64,000 nt of DNA from Hydractinia symbiolongicarpus (GCF_029227915.1 NC_079887.1:3844001-3908000), one strand, 5' to 3'. Shown: positions 14,268-24,296, numbered from the stretch's first letter. Program-made: numbers and translations. Notes: generated by a model not told the origin, from the sequence alone.

Positions 14268-14281
14268 CCCGCATAGTCGAA
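14268..14281 (-). other. CENP-B-box-like motif in one monomer subtype
   Basis: Read on the minus strand, the segment is TTCG-ACT-A-TG-CGGG. The minimal CENP-B recognition pattern of mammals is TTCG-N4-A-NN-CGGG, so this differs only by a spacer one base shorter. It is found in monomers carrying CCCGCATAGTCGAATG, which recur throughout blocks B to D; 14268-14281 is the first. With one base missing, binding by a CENP-B-like protein is uncertain, and no such protein is known for this organism from the data here. Confidence 0.3.
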
Positions 14282-17200
14282 TGTATACAAAGAAAGTACC
14301 CAGGGAGTAAACTAATTTCCCGAACGATTTTTTAATTTTTTTTTCATCACTAAAACGCATGAGACTTGTAGTTTTTAAAAATGTTTTCATTTTTGATGAG
14401 ACGCTTAATGAAAGAGGTTTAATCGCCGGCAAACGAAAACCCGCGATTTCACGTAAATCCCGGACTCGGCCCGTATAGTCAAAAGTACACAAAGAAAGTA
14501 GCCAGGGAGTAAACTCATTTCCCGAACGATTTTTTAAATTATTTTTTCACCACTAAAACGCATGAGACTTGTAGTTTTCAAAAATGTTTTCATTTTTGAT
14601 GAGACGCTTAATGAAGGAGGTTTAATCGCCGGCAAACGAAAACCCGCGATTTCCCGTAAATCCCGGGCTTGGCCCGCATAGTCGAATGTATACAAAGAAA
14701 GTACCCAGGGAGTAAACTCATTTCCCGAACGATTTTTTAAATTATTTTTTCACCACTAAAACGCATGAGACTTGTAGTTTTTAAAAATGTTTTCATTTTT
14801 GATGGGACGCTGAATAAAAGAAGTTTAATCGCCGGCAAACGAAAACCCGCCATTTCCCGTAAACCCCGGAATCGGTCCGTATAGTCAAAAGTATACAAAG
14901 AAAGTACCCAGGGAGTAAACTCATTTCCCGAACGATTTTTTAAATTATTTTTTCACCACTAAAACGCATGAGACTTGTAGTTTTCAAAAATGTTTTCATT
15001 TTTGATGAGACGCTTAATGAAAGAGGTTTAATCGCCGGCAGTTTTCAAAAATGTTTTCATTTTTGATGAGACGCTGAATAAAAAAAGTTTAATCGCCAGC
15101 AAACGAAAACCTGCGATTTCCCGTAAATCCCGAACTCGGCCCGTATAGTCAAAAGTATACAAAGAAAGTAACCAGGGAGTAAACTCATTTTCTAAGCGTT
15201 TTTTATATTATTTTTTCACCACTAAAACGCATGAGACTTGTAGTTTTCAAAAATGTTTTCATTTTTGTTGGGACGCTGAATAAAAGAAGTTTAATCGCCG
15301 GCAAACGAAAAACCGCCATTTCCCGTAAACCCCGGACTCGGTCCGTATAGTGAAAAGTATACAAGGAAAGTACCCAGGGAGTAAACTCATTTCCAGAACG
15401 ATTTTTTAAATTATCTTTTCACCACTAAAACGCATGAGACTTGTAGTTTTCAAAAATGTTTTCATTTTTGATGAGACGCTGAATAAAAGAAGTTTAATCA
15501 CCGCCATAGGAAAACCTGCGATTTCCCGTAAATCCCGGACTCGGCCCGTATAGTCATAAGTACACAAAGAAAGTACCCAGGGAGTAAACTCATTTCCCCA
15601 ACGATTTTTTATATTATTATTTCACCACTAAAGCCCATGAGACTTGTAGTTTTTAAAAATGTTTTCATTTTTGATGAGACGCTGAATAAAAGGAGTTTAA
15701 TCGCCGGCAAACAAAAACCCGCCATTTCCCGTAAACCCCGGACTCGGTCCGTATAGTCAAAAGTATACAAAGAAAGTACCCAGGGAGTAAACCCATTTCC
15801 CGAACGATTTTTTAAATTATTTTTTCACCACTAAAACGCATAAGACTTGTAATTTTCAAAAATGGTTTCATTTTTGATGAGACGCTTAATGAAAGAGGTT
15901 TAATTGCCGGCAAACGAAAACCCGCGATTTCCCGTAAATCCCGGGCTTGGCCCGCATAGTCGAATGTATACAAAGAAAGTACCCAGGGAGTAAACTAATT
16001 TCCCGAACGATTTTTTAATTTTTTTTTCATCACTAAAACGCATGAGACTTGTAGTTTTTAAAAATGTTTTCATTTTTGATGAGACGCTTAATGAAAGAGG
16101 TTTAATCGCCGGCAAACGAAAACCCGCGATTTCACGTAAATCCCGGACTCGGCCCGTATAGTCAAAAGTACACAAAGAAAGTACCCAGGGAGTAAACTCA
16201 TTTCCCGAACGATTTTTTAAATTATTTTTTCACCACTAAAACGCATGAGACTTGTAGTTTTCAAAAATGTTTTCATTTTTGATGAGACGCTTAATGAAGG
16301 AGGTTTAATCGCCGGCAAACGAAAACCCGCGATTTCCCGTAAATCCCGGGCTTGGCCCGCATAGTCGAATGTATACAAAGAAAGTACCCAGGGAGTAAAC
16401 TCATTTCCCGAACGATTTTTTAAATTATTTTTTCACCACTAAAACGCATGAGACTTGTAGTTTTCAAAAATGTTTTCATTTTTGATGAGACGCTGAATAA
16501 AAGAAGTTTAATCACCGCCATAGGAAAACCTGCGATTTCCCGTAAATCCCGGACTCGGCCCGTATAGTCATAAGTACACAAAGAAAGTACCCAGGGAGTA
16601 AACTCATTTCCCCAACGATTTTTTATATTATTATTTCACCACTAAAGCCCATGAGACTTGTAGGTTTTAAAAATGTTTTCATTTTTGATGAGACGCTGAA
16701 TAAAAGGAGTTTAATCGCCGGCAAACAAAAACCCGCCATTTCCCGTAAACCCCGGACTCGGTCCGTATAGTCAAAAGTATACAAAGAAAGTACCCAGGGA
16801 GTAAACCCATTTCCCGAACGATTTTTTAAATTATTTTTTCACCACTAAAACGCATAAGACTTGTAATTTTCAAAAATGGTTTCATTTTTGATGAGACGCT
16901 TAATGAAAGAGGTTTAATTGCCGGCAAACGAAAACCCGCGATTTCCCGTAAATCCCGGGCTTGGCCCGCATAGTCGAATGTATACAAAGAAAGTACCCAG
17001 GGAGTAAACTAACTTCCCGAACGATTTTTTAATTTTTTTTTCATCACTAAAACGCATGAGACTTGTAGTTTTTAAAAATGTTTTCATTTTTGATGAGACG
17101 CTTAATGAAAGAGGTTTAATCGCCGGCAAACGAAAACCCGCGATTTCACGTAAATCCCGGACTCGGCCCGTATAGTCAAAAGTACACAAAGAAAGTACCC

Positions 17201-19632
17201 AGGGAGTAAACTCATTTCCCGAACGATTTTTTAAATTATTTTTTCACCACTAAAACGCATGAGACTTGTAGTTTTCAAAAATGTTTTCATTTTTGATGAG
17301 ACGCTTAATGAAGGAGGTTTAATCGCCGGCAAACGAAAACCCGCGATTTCCCGTAAATCCCGGGCTTGGCCCGCATAGTCGAATGTATACAAAGAAAGTA
17401 CCCAGGGAGTAAACTCATTTCCCGAACGATTTTTTAAATTATTTTTTCACCACTAAAACGCATGAGACTTGTAGTTTTTAAAAATGTTTTCATTTTTGAT
17501 GGGACGCTGAATAAAAGAAGTTTAATCGCCGGCAAACGAAAACCCGCCATTTCCCGTAAACCCCGGACTCGGTCCGTATAGTGAAAAGTATACAAAGAAA
17601 GTACCCAGGGAGTAAACTCATTTCCAGAACGATTTTTTAAATTATCTTTTCACCACTAAAACACATGAGACTTGTAGTTTTCAAAAATGTTTTCATTTTT
17701 GATGAGACGCTGAATAAAAGAAGTTTAATTGCCGCCACAGGAAAACCTGCGGTTTCCCGTAAATCCCGGACTCGGCCCGTATAGTCATAAGTACACAAAG
17801 AAAGTACCCAGGGAGTAAACTCATTTCCCCAACGATTTTTTATATTATTATTTCACCACTAAAGCCCATGAGACTTGTAGTTTTTAAAAATGTTTTCATT
17901 TTTGATGAGACGCTGAATAAAAGGAGTTTAATCGCCGGCAAACAAAAACCCGCCATTTCCCGTAAACCCCGGACTCGGTCCGTATAGTCAAAAGTATACA
18001 AAGAAAGTACCCAGGGAGTAAACCCATTTCCCGAACGAGTTTTTAAATTATTTTTTCACCACTAAAACGCATGAGACTTGTAGTTTTCAAAAATGTTTCC
18101 ATTTTTGATGAGACGCTTAATGAAAGAGGTTTAATCGCCGGCAAACGAAAACCCGCGATTTCCCGTAAATCCCGGGCTTGGCCCGCATAGTCGAATGTAT
18201 ACAAAGAAAGTACCCAGGGAGTAAACTAATTTCCCGAACGATTTTTTAATTTTTTTTTCATCACTAAAACGCATGAGACTTGTAGTTTTTGAAAATGTTT
18301 TCATTTTTGATGAGACGCTTAATGAAAGAGGTTTATTCGCCGGCAAACGAAAACCCGCGATTTCACGTAAATCCCGGACTCGGCCCGTATAGTCAAAAGT
18401 ACACAAAGAAAGTACCCAGGGAGTAAACTCATTTCCCGAACGATTTTTTAAATTATTTTTTCACCACTAAAACGCATGAGACTTGTAGTTTTCAAAAATG
18501 TTTTCATTTTTGATGAGACGCTTAATGAAGGAGGTTTAATCGCCGGCAAACGAAAACCCGCGATTTCCCGTAAATCCCGGGCTTGGCCCGCATAGGCGAA
18601 TGTATACAAAGAAAGTACCCAGGGAGTAAACTTATTTCCCGAACGATTTTTTAAATTATTTTTTCACCACTAAAACGCATGAGACTTGTAGTTTTTAAAA
18701 ATGTTTTCATTTTTGATGGGACGCTGAATAAAAGAAGTTTAATCGCCGGCAAACGAAAACACGCCATTTCCCGTAAACCCCGGACTCGGTCCGTATAGTG
18801 AAAAGTATACAAAGAAAGTACCCAGGGAGTAAACTCATTTCCAGAACGATTTTTTAAATTATCTTTTCACCACTAAAACGCATGAGACTTGTAGTTTTCA
18901 AAAATGTTTTCATTTTTGATTAGACGCTGAATAAAAGAAGTCTAATCGCCAGCATAGGAAAACCTGCGGTTTCCCGTAAATCCCGGACTCGGCCCGTATA
19001 GTCATAAGTACACAAAGAAAGTACCCAGGGAGTAAACTCATTTCCCGAAAGATTTTTTATATTATTATTTCACCACTAAAGCCCATGAGACTTGTAGTTT
19101 TTAAAAATGTTTTCATTTTTGATGAGACGCTGTATAAAAGAAGTTTAATCGCTAGCAATCGAAAACCTGCGATTTCCCGTAAATCCCGGACTCGGCCCGT
19201 ATAGTCAAAAGTATACAAAGAAAGTAACCAGGGAGTAAACTCATTTTCTGAACGATTTTTTATATTATTTTTTCACCACTAAAACGCATGAGACTTGTAG
19301 TTTTCAAAAATGTTTTCATTTTTGTTGGGACGCTGAATAAAAGAAGTTTAATCGCCGGCAAACGAAAACCCGCCATTTCCCGTAAACTCCGGACTCGGTC
19401 CGTATAGTGAAAAGTATACAAAGAAAGTACCCAGGGAGTAAACTCATTTCCAGAACGATTTTTTAAATTATCTTTTCACCACTAAAACGCATGAGACTTG
19501 TAGTTTTCAAAAATGTTTTCATTTTTGATAAGACGCTGCATAAAAGAAGTTTAATCGCCGCCATAGGAAAACCTGCGGTTTCCCGTAAATCCCGGACTCG
19601 GCCCGTATAGTCATAAGTACACAAAGAAAGTA

Positions 19633-19635
19633 CCC
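19633..19635. other. Target-site duplication CCC, left copy
   Basis: The last three satellite bases before the element. The uninterrupted monomer reads GTACCCAGGGAG; here GTACCC meets CACGGCGGG. The matching copy is at 24966-24968. Confidence 0.9.
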
Positions 19636-19668
19636 CACGGCGGGCTATTTCCCGTGTGAAAATGCTTA
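19636..19668 (+). repeat. Left terminal inverted repeat
   Basis: Bases 1-9 of the element are CACGGCGGG and bases 25-33 are AAATGCTTA. Both blocks are identical, at the same offsets, in the reverse complement of the right end; bases 10-24 are largely unrelated. A small inverted repeat (CGGG and CCCG, 19641-19654) lies within the repeat. The two-block design suggests two transposase contact sites, which is inference. Confidence 0.88.
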
Positions 19669-20598
19669 ACTCGTATTTTTCAAACGGCCTGGCTATTTTG
19701 TCAAGGATTGTTACATGGAGTTTGCGCCGCAATTCGACACTCCTTCAATTGCAACCTAGGTTTTCACAATAGCAGGTACAACAGCAGCGCGATGGAGAGA
19801 TTTGTAGAAAAATAAAAATGGCTACCTGGCTAAACACACTGAAAGGTTGCTGCAAGTGTTTAAAGTTTTGATTTGGTATATAACGAGTAAAAAATGGATA
19901 AATTATTGTTATTTTATGGCTTTCGTAGCTACCGTTACTCATTATTGCATATAATAAAAAATAAAAAGAAGATGGGATGGAGGCAGCACAGCTATCTAGC
20001 TGCCAGAACACACAGGACAGTCAAACAACAAAAACTACTTTTGTGACACATTGTATCTCAATATGAAGCAAATAATAACACAACAACTCTGTTTAAATAA
20101 AACATATGAACTATGAAAACTTTTTTTTAATAAAATATAAACTATCATATAGCTAGTGTTTTATAACATCTATTCACAGAAAAAAATGATGATGATCTAG
20201 AATTTGTTTTCTTTTGCAAGAGAAAATTTGGCATTGCCATGCTCATAAAAATAAAATATATTTGTATAAAATACATATTCTTTGATGTAAATATTATAAA
20301 TTTTATGCTGTAATAGTCACCATACTTTCTATATGATTACGTCGTAAACATTTATGTACCAAATGTTCTGACAAAACATTAATTCACACACATTTATATT
20401 AAAAAATTGATTTCTTTGAGCTTTCTAATTGGGAAAATTAATATTCATACTCTTGCGAGAGACACTATCTCACTGATTCACAAATATACATTGCAAATGT
20501 TATGCAAACAAAAAGTATATAGCAGAATAAGGAAATAAGGAAAATATACATCTAACACGAACTATCAACATACTGAACTTTTAAACAAAAAACGGTGT
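19669..20598 (-). other. Transposon 3' flank, no gene seen
   Basis: This AT-rich stretch lies between the transposase stop codon and the left terminal repeat. An 88-codon minus frame at 19745-20011 shows no features of a real protein. I found no canonical AATAAA on the minus strand; the variant ATTAAA occurs at about 20126-20131 and could serve as a poly(A) signal, weakly supported. Confidence 0.5.
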
Positions 20599-22977
20599 CT
20601 AAATTTCTAAATCAGAAAAAACCTTTTTCATGAAAGCACTCTCACATAGTTGGCATTTCAAGTTATTTCTAACAAGCAGCAAGCAATGTTCACAACACAT
20701 ATCTCTCTCTGGTATGTAATCAGATCCTCTTGAAACATAGTGCAACTTATCGTAACCGTTTTCTCTCAGATGCAACAATTGTATGTACTCGTGACGGAAA
20801 ATTCTTGGCCAGCGACATTGGAAAGTGGTATTGTTAGAATACTTTACAATCATCTGGTGCTTTTGCTCCCGCCCTTCCATACTATTACATCCAATTCCGA
20901 AACCGTAGCACAGCAAAGTACTTTCAGCATGGAAAGGTATGCAGTTACATAAAGTCCATAAACTGGGTGAGACGCTTACATCATACCAACAGCTTGACTT
21001 GAAAAGTAGTTTACATTGCTTCTTTAAATCTTTTAAAAGTTCCAAATTGAAATTCTCTACACGTACTGATAGTGAAATAATTTTTCGCAAACATATGAAC
21101 TGAAAATGGATTTGATGCAGCCTTATTTTCATTTGTTCACTCTTCAATTCATTTAAAATAAGTAAATTTAATTCTGGGAAATGACAAAGAAAGGCTTTAC
21201 TCTCCTTTCCACGAAAACGAAAAGTGAAACTACTTTCATTCTTAGAACTGCTTTCATTAAACCACCGGATAATTTTTTTCGACAAAAAATTACATCCCAT
21301 TGCTGAACGTATAAAATTAACAAATTTAATTAAAGCATGTGAGGAAGGTATATCTTTAAATGCTTTGTAGGAATTCAATGGAGCAGTTGCCAAACATAGA
21401 TTGAATAACTTCATGAAGTGCTCTTTGACGACATTGTTCTTCAGATGAAGAGGTTCGCCTTTTGCTTTATCAATATAATGGCCAAACAAGGGGACTTCTT
21501 CTTGTCTACCTTTCAAAACTTTAGATATATAAGATGTCAAGTTACTACGTTTCGTTGCACTATTTCCTTTGCATTTAACTTCGATTTCTTTTTTTTTACC
21601 TTCAACCTTTTTGGCATCACTTATGCGTTTGTGATAGTTGAAGGGCATCCATTTGTCACTTTGCTTGGTTCCGTATGTATATTCAAATTTGGCTGAATTA
21701 TCTTTATTTACATTTCCGAACGTTGAAAAGTAGTAGGCTGAATTTGTTAGTTCCCCAGCCAAAAAAGCCAACATCTTCATATCGTTAGGTAATTCACCCA
21801 ATAAAAATTCAACTTTGTAGGCAACTTCATCAACATAAACAGTGAAAACCTGACTTTCCAAAAACTTCACGTCCGACAACAACTTGAGAACATAATTGCG
21901 TACAACAGTAGAATTTTCCTCAGTATCACCACCAAAAATTAAAAAGTTTTCGGAGCTGCTGCATATCCGATTACCAACATTAAGAAAAGAGACTAAAAAT
22001 GACATACCACAAATAGGAGCTCCATCCCCACCAAGAGCAAATACAAACAGAAAAGATTCAAAATCTTTTTTTTCAAGCATATTGAATGTTTTTAGTTTGT
22101 CACTCCGTTGACGATTCACTTTTAAATAGAATTTTGCCAATCGTAACAAAAATTCATCACACGATCTATAATTTCCTGTAACTGATTTTGTTTCATCTCC
22201 AAAGGTTAGAGTTGGATGTATGTCATGTAGTGTTCCTATATCAATGTTATTGATAATGGTTGCTAAATGAGGATACTGAATATAATTAACCACTGAATTC
22301 TGTTTATTCTGGGAAATTCTATTTGCCTTTCTAATTGCCATGTATTTAGCTTTCCCCATGACATTGTGGCTGTAAAAAACATTGAGAGAACGTAGTTTAT
22401 TATCTTCTGAATTGTAAACTTCTTCATTTGCTATTTTGATGGTAGTTTCCTTTATCTGTTTTACTACAGATGATTTAGCATTCAATAAACTTTTTGCAAA
22501 CATTTTTGAGGGGATTTTCGAACACAATGTGTCAATCATACCAAACATAACCGGCTGAACAGATTCCTTAAACCCTCCGTGAATGGCAGAACAAGCTTCA
22601 AATGTTTCCAGACGACGTGTATCTTTTGCTGATCTATTTAAATCACTAGATGATGGGAATTTACTACGCCTCTCAGCTGTTACCTTGCTGATGCTAAATT
22701 TGACTTCAGAGTCCACTCTATTCTTACTACACTCATAGTTTAGGTGTCTAACACGTTTTCTTTTTCTAGCTAATCTATTTCTTAACTTATCAACATCCCT
22801 TTCAATCAAAGTTATCTCACTGCTCAATGCTGCTAATTGTTTTTGTTTTTCCTCAATTAGGTTACTCTGATTTGAAATTTTCAAATCCATATCGTTGATT
22901 TTTTTTCTGTTTGATGTATATTTTCCTAACTGGGAAAACTTAATGTTTTGTGCCTTTGACTTTCCTTTAGGAGGCAT
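20599..22977 (-). CDS. DDE-type transposase (CMC/RAG1-like fold, probable)
   Basis: A 792-residue protein from the ATG at 22977 (GCC before ATG). The frame runs 18 bp further upstream to a TTG, but that is not a likely start. Residues about 27-85 form a charged coiled coil ending in a basic stretch, RNRLARKRKRVR, that could be a nuclear signal or bind DNA. GGDGAPICG holds a candidate first catalytic Asp (D318). ELPNDMKMLAFLAGE holds a second (D399). GEPLHLKNN (about 507-515) resembles the C/DxxH motif of CMC transposases. CNSMEGREQKHQ holds candidate final Glu residues (E701 or E704). The C-terminus has a zinc-type cluster, CCEHC (761-765) then CQLC (775-778). The protein would cut and rejoin the element ends in the nucleus. 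The frame has no stop or shift. I recall similar proteins in cnidarians but cannot verify this. Catalytic assignments come from motif comparison only. Confidence 0.85.
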   Translation of the reverse strand: MPPKGKSKAQNIKFSQLGKYTSNRKKINDMDLKISNQSNLIEEKQKQLAALSSEITLIERDVDKLRNRLARKRKRVRHLNYECSKNRVDSEVKFSISKVTAERRSKFPSSSDLNRSAKDTRRLETFEACSAIHGGFKESVQPVMFGMIDTLCSKIPSKMFAKSLLNAKSSVVKQIKETTIKIANEEVYNSEDNKLRSLNVFYSHNVMGKAKYMAIRKANRISQNKQNSVVNYIQYPHLATIINNIDIGTLHDIHPTLTFGDETKSVTGNYRSCDEFLLRLAKFYLKVNRQRSDKLKTFNMLEKKDFESFLFVFALGGDGAPICGMSFLVSFLNVGNRICSSSENFLIFGGDTEENSTVVRNYVLKLLSDVKFLESQVFTVYVDEVAYKVEFLLGELPNDMKMLAFLAGELTNSAYYFSTFGNVNKDNSAKFEYTYGTKQSDKWMPFNYHKRISDAKKVEGKKKEIEVKCKGNSATKRSNLTSYISKVLKGRQEEVPLFGHYIDKAKGEPLHLKNNVVKEHFMKLFNLCLATAPLNSYKAFKDIPSSHALIKFVNFIRSAMGCNFLSKKIIRWFNESSSKNESSFTFRFRGKESKAFLCHFPELNLLILNELKSEQMKIRLHQIHFQFICLRKIISLSVRVENFNLELLKDLKKQCKLLFKSSCWYDVSVSPSLWTLCNCIPFHAESTLLCYGFGIGCNSMEGREQKHQMIVKYSNNTTFQCRWPRIFRHEYIQLLHLRENGYDKLHYVSRGSDYIPERDMCCEHCLLLVRNNLKCQLCESAFMKKVFSDLEI

Positions 22978-23032
22978 GGCATAGAAATACAACAAAATAA
23001 AAACATTTAACTAGGATAAAAATCCAATTCTG

Positions 23033-23536
23033 TCAATAACTACATACCATACCATATTGATTGACAACTTTGTACGATGCAGTTATATTTAATGTCTTTG
23101 TTGACACTTTGTAATGTAAAATACATTTTTTTTCATCGTCACATATTATATCACCGACGGCATTGCTTTTAAACTTCTTTTTGAATATTTTATTGATATC
23201 AAGGCTAGACAAGTTTGATAAATGGAATTTCAATGACCCAAGATGGTGAAAAATAATACTAATTTCTTTAATGATACCACTTTTGTCTTTCTTAACAATC
23301 AATTCTCTACCGTAAGCTGTGCGGAAGTCGCGAATGGCTTTATAAACAGCTAAAAATATTTCGGAATGGACACGTTCATTAATGACAACTTTGAAGGGAT
23401 TATACAAAGTTTGTTTTGCTTGAATTTTTCGATTAAGAGATGTTAAAATTGTATCGAAGTGAAACTTTATTAAATTGATGACGAGGATATTTTTTTCGTC
23501 CAACTCTGCATATGAATCAATTAAATCTGACATCAT
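23033..23536 (-). CDS. Unrecognised second ORF of the transposon
   Basis: I do not recognise this protein. From ATG-ATG at 23536 it is 167 residues (MMSDLIDSYAELDEK...). The frame extends to an ATG at 23617, but those extra 27 residues (LYIYIIYIFIITYVF) come from an AT-dinucleotide tract, and a possible splice acceptor (TATGTTTTTAG ending at 23547) lies between, so the shorter start is preferred. The protein is mixed charged and hydrophobic, with a lysine-rich segment (KIFKKKFKSN) and no zinc cluster or signal peptide that I can see. It lies 55 bp upstream of the transposase ATG on the same strand. It could be an accessory protein, as in other two-gene DNA transposons, or a 5' exon of the transposase: joining GTATGT at 23047 to CCTAG ending at 23011 would fuse the two frames without a stop, but that intron would be only 37 nt. 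Confidence 0.55.
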   Translation of the reverse strand: MMSDLIDSYAELDEKNILVINLIKFHFDTILTSLNRKIQAKQTLYNPFKVVINERVHSEIFLAVYKAIRDFRTAYGRELIVKKDKSGIIKEISIIFHHLGSLKFHLSNLSSLDINKIFKKKFKSNAVGDIICDDEKKCILHYKVSTKTLNITASYKVVNQYGMVCSY

Positions 23537-23718
23537 TATACATGATCTAAAAACATAGGTAATTATAAATATATATATTATATATATATATAGAAAAGAA
23601 AAGTTATTATCTGTCATTTTAGAAAAAGAAGATGAAAAAGAGAGGATATTTTTATTTACTATCTTAAGTGGATAAATTTTGGAGAGTATTTAATGGTGAA
23701 TGACCAAAATGGAATACT

Positions 23719-23828
23719 TGGCGGGGATTTAATTTTGCGAATGATAAATTTTATAAAATTTGGCGAGGATTTAATTTGGCGAATACAAAAAAATGTTTAT
23801 TTTAACGGAATTTATTTTGGCGAATGAC
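23719..23828 (+). repeat. Three degenerate 42-bp direct repeats
   Basis: GGCGGGGATTTAATTTTGCG starts at 23720 and GGCGAGGATTTAATTTGGCG at 23762, 42 bp later. A third, weaker copy, GGAATTTATTTTGGCGAATG, starts about 42 bp further on (23807). They sit just upstream of the ORFs, where they could act as binding sites, or they may be remains of a host repeat. Confidence 0.6.
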
Positions 23829-24279
23829 ACAAAGAAATGAATTTTTATGTCTTGGAATGTTTTAAAAAAAATAAGAATAAACGTATATATATATAAACAC
23901 AAGTTCGTTATTTATAGGGAAAAAACATTTTTCTTTTCTTAATTAAAAAAAACGGTATTCCAATTCCAGCTCCTTTTAGATCGTTTATTCCTTAAATATA
24001 TAAATTAGTGGAAATAGTTTTTCTTATGTGGTCCTTCTTTTATTGCCTGTAAGAATGCGCGTACATATACAGAACTTTGTAAACATTCGCTCATCTATAC
24101 ACAGAACTCTAGCTAGCTACGGTTTAACGCATCTATTTTGCCTAAAAACCCTAAATTTTTCCTTGTTACTTGTGGATGAATGAAAACTTGCGAAAAAATT
24201 AATACATGAGAAAATTTAGTCAGAATAAAGCATAGCTAGCTATAGCTATACAATGGGACAACACATCCACAAAATATTT

Positions 24280-24296
24280 AGCTAGCTAGCTAGCTT
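24280..24296. repeat. TAGC short tandem repeat
   Basis: Four TAGC units followed by a T. Shorter runs of the same unit occur nearby (about 24111-24119 and 24234-24241), so this part of the element is locally enriched in it. Confidence 0.8.

Larger units (their letters stand above)
1..19635 (+). repeat. 203-bp satellite array, left part
   Basis: This is uninterrupted head-to-tail satellite DNA, roughly 95 full monomers plus eight truncated ones. Successive GTACCCAGGGAG boxes lie 203 bp apart, for example at 69 and 272. Each monomer has the same order of blocks: the GTACCCAGGGAG box, a CCCGAACG motif, a T/A-rich tract, CACCACTAAAACGCATGAG, a TGTAG motif, an A5TG/CAT5 hairpin, GAGACGCTGAATAAAAG, TTAATCGCCGGC, AAACGAAAACC, a C/G-rich hairpin, and GTATAC before the next box. 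Monomers differ by combinations of substitutions and by 1-bp or whole-block deletions. The array enters from beyond the left edge and is cut at 19635 by the transposon. I see no gene in it. Confidence 0.98.
13356..19635 (+). repeat. HOR block B, 1.0-1.7-kb multimers
   Basis: Here the order changes. A 202-bp subtype appears in which the T-rich tract has lost one base and reads TTTTTAATTTTTTTTTCATC, coupled to the GGGCTTGGCCCGCATAGTCGAATG end. Near-identical segments begin at 14217, 15900, 16914 and 18131, giving spacings of 1,683, 1,014 and 1,217 bp. The last two are multiples of 203 minus one, as expected for one 202-bp monomer per unit; the first also contains a 61-bp partial. The copies are nearly identical, suggesting recent amplification. 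Confidence 0.8.

Noticed and set aside
1-19635. CRISPR-like array
   Set aside because: The repeat fills the whole period with no unique spacers, the unit is 203 bp, and the setting is eukaryotic.
19636-19700. Terminal inverted repeats longer than 33 bp
   Set aside because: Beyond base 33 only scattered short matches such as TTTTTC and CGGCC remain, at different offsets, so a longer repeat is not supported.
19745-20011. 88-codon minus-strand frame in the transposon 3' flank
   Set aside because: AT-rich composition, no recognisable motif, and lies downstream of the transposase. Chance ORF.
21418-21696. Plus-strand frames within the transposase gene (also 20740-20952 and 21896-22111)
   Set aside because: Shadows on the opposite strand of a long, motif-bearing coding frame.
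22978-22995. Upstream start of the transposase frame at 22995
   Set aside because: That codon is TTG. The first in-frame ATG is at 22977, with G at position -3.
23537-23617. N-terminal membrane segment of the second transposon ORF
   Set aside because: The hydrophobic Y/I run is the translation of an AT-dinucleotide tract and is followed by a likely splice acceptor and two ATGs, so it is probably not coding.
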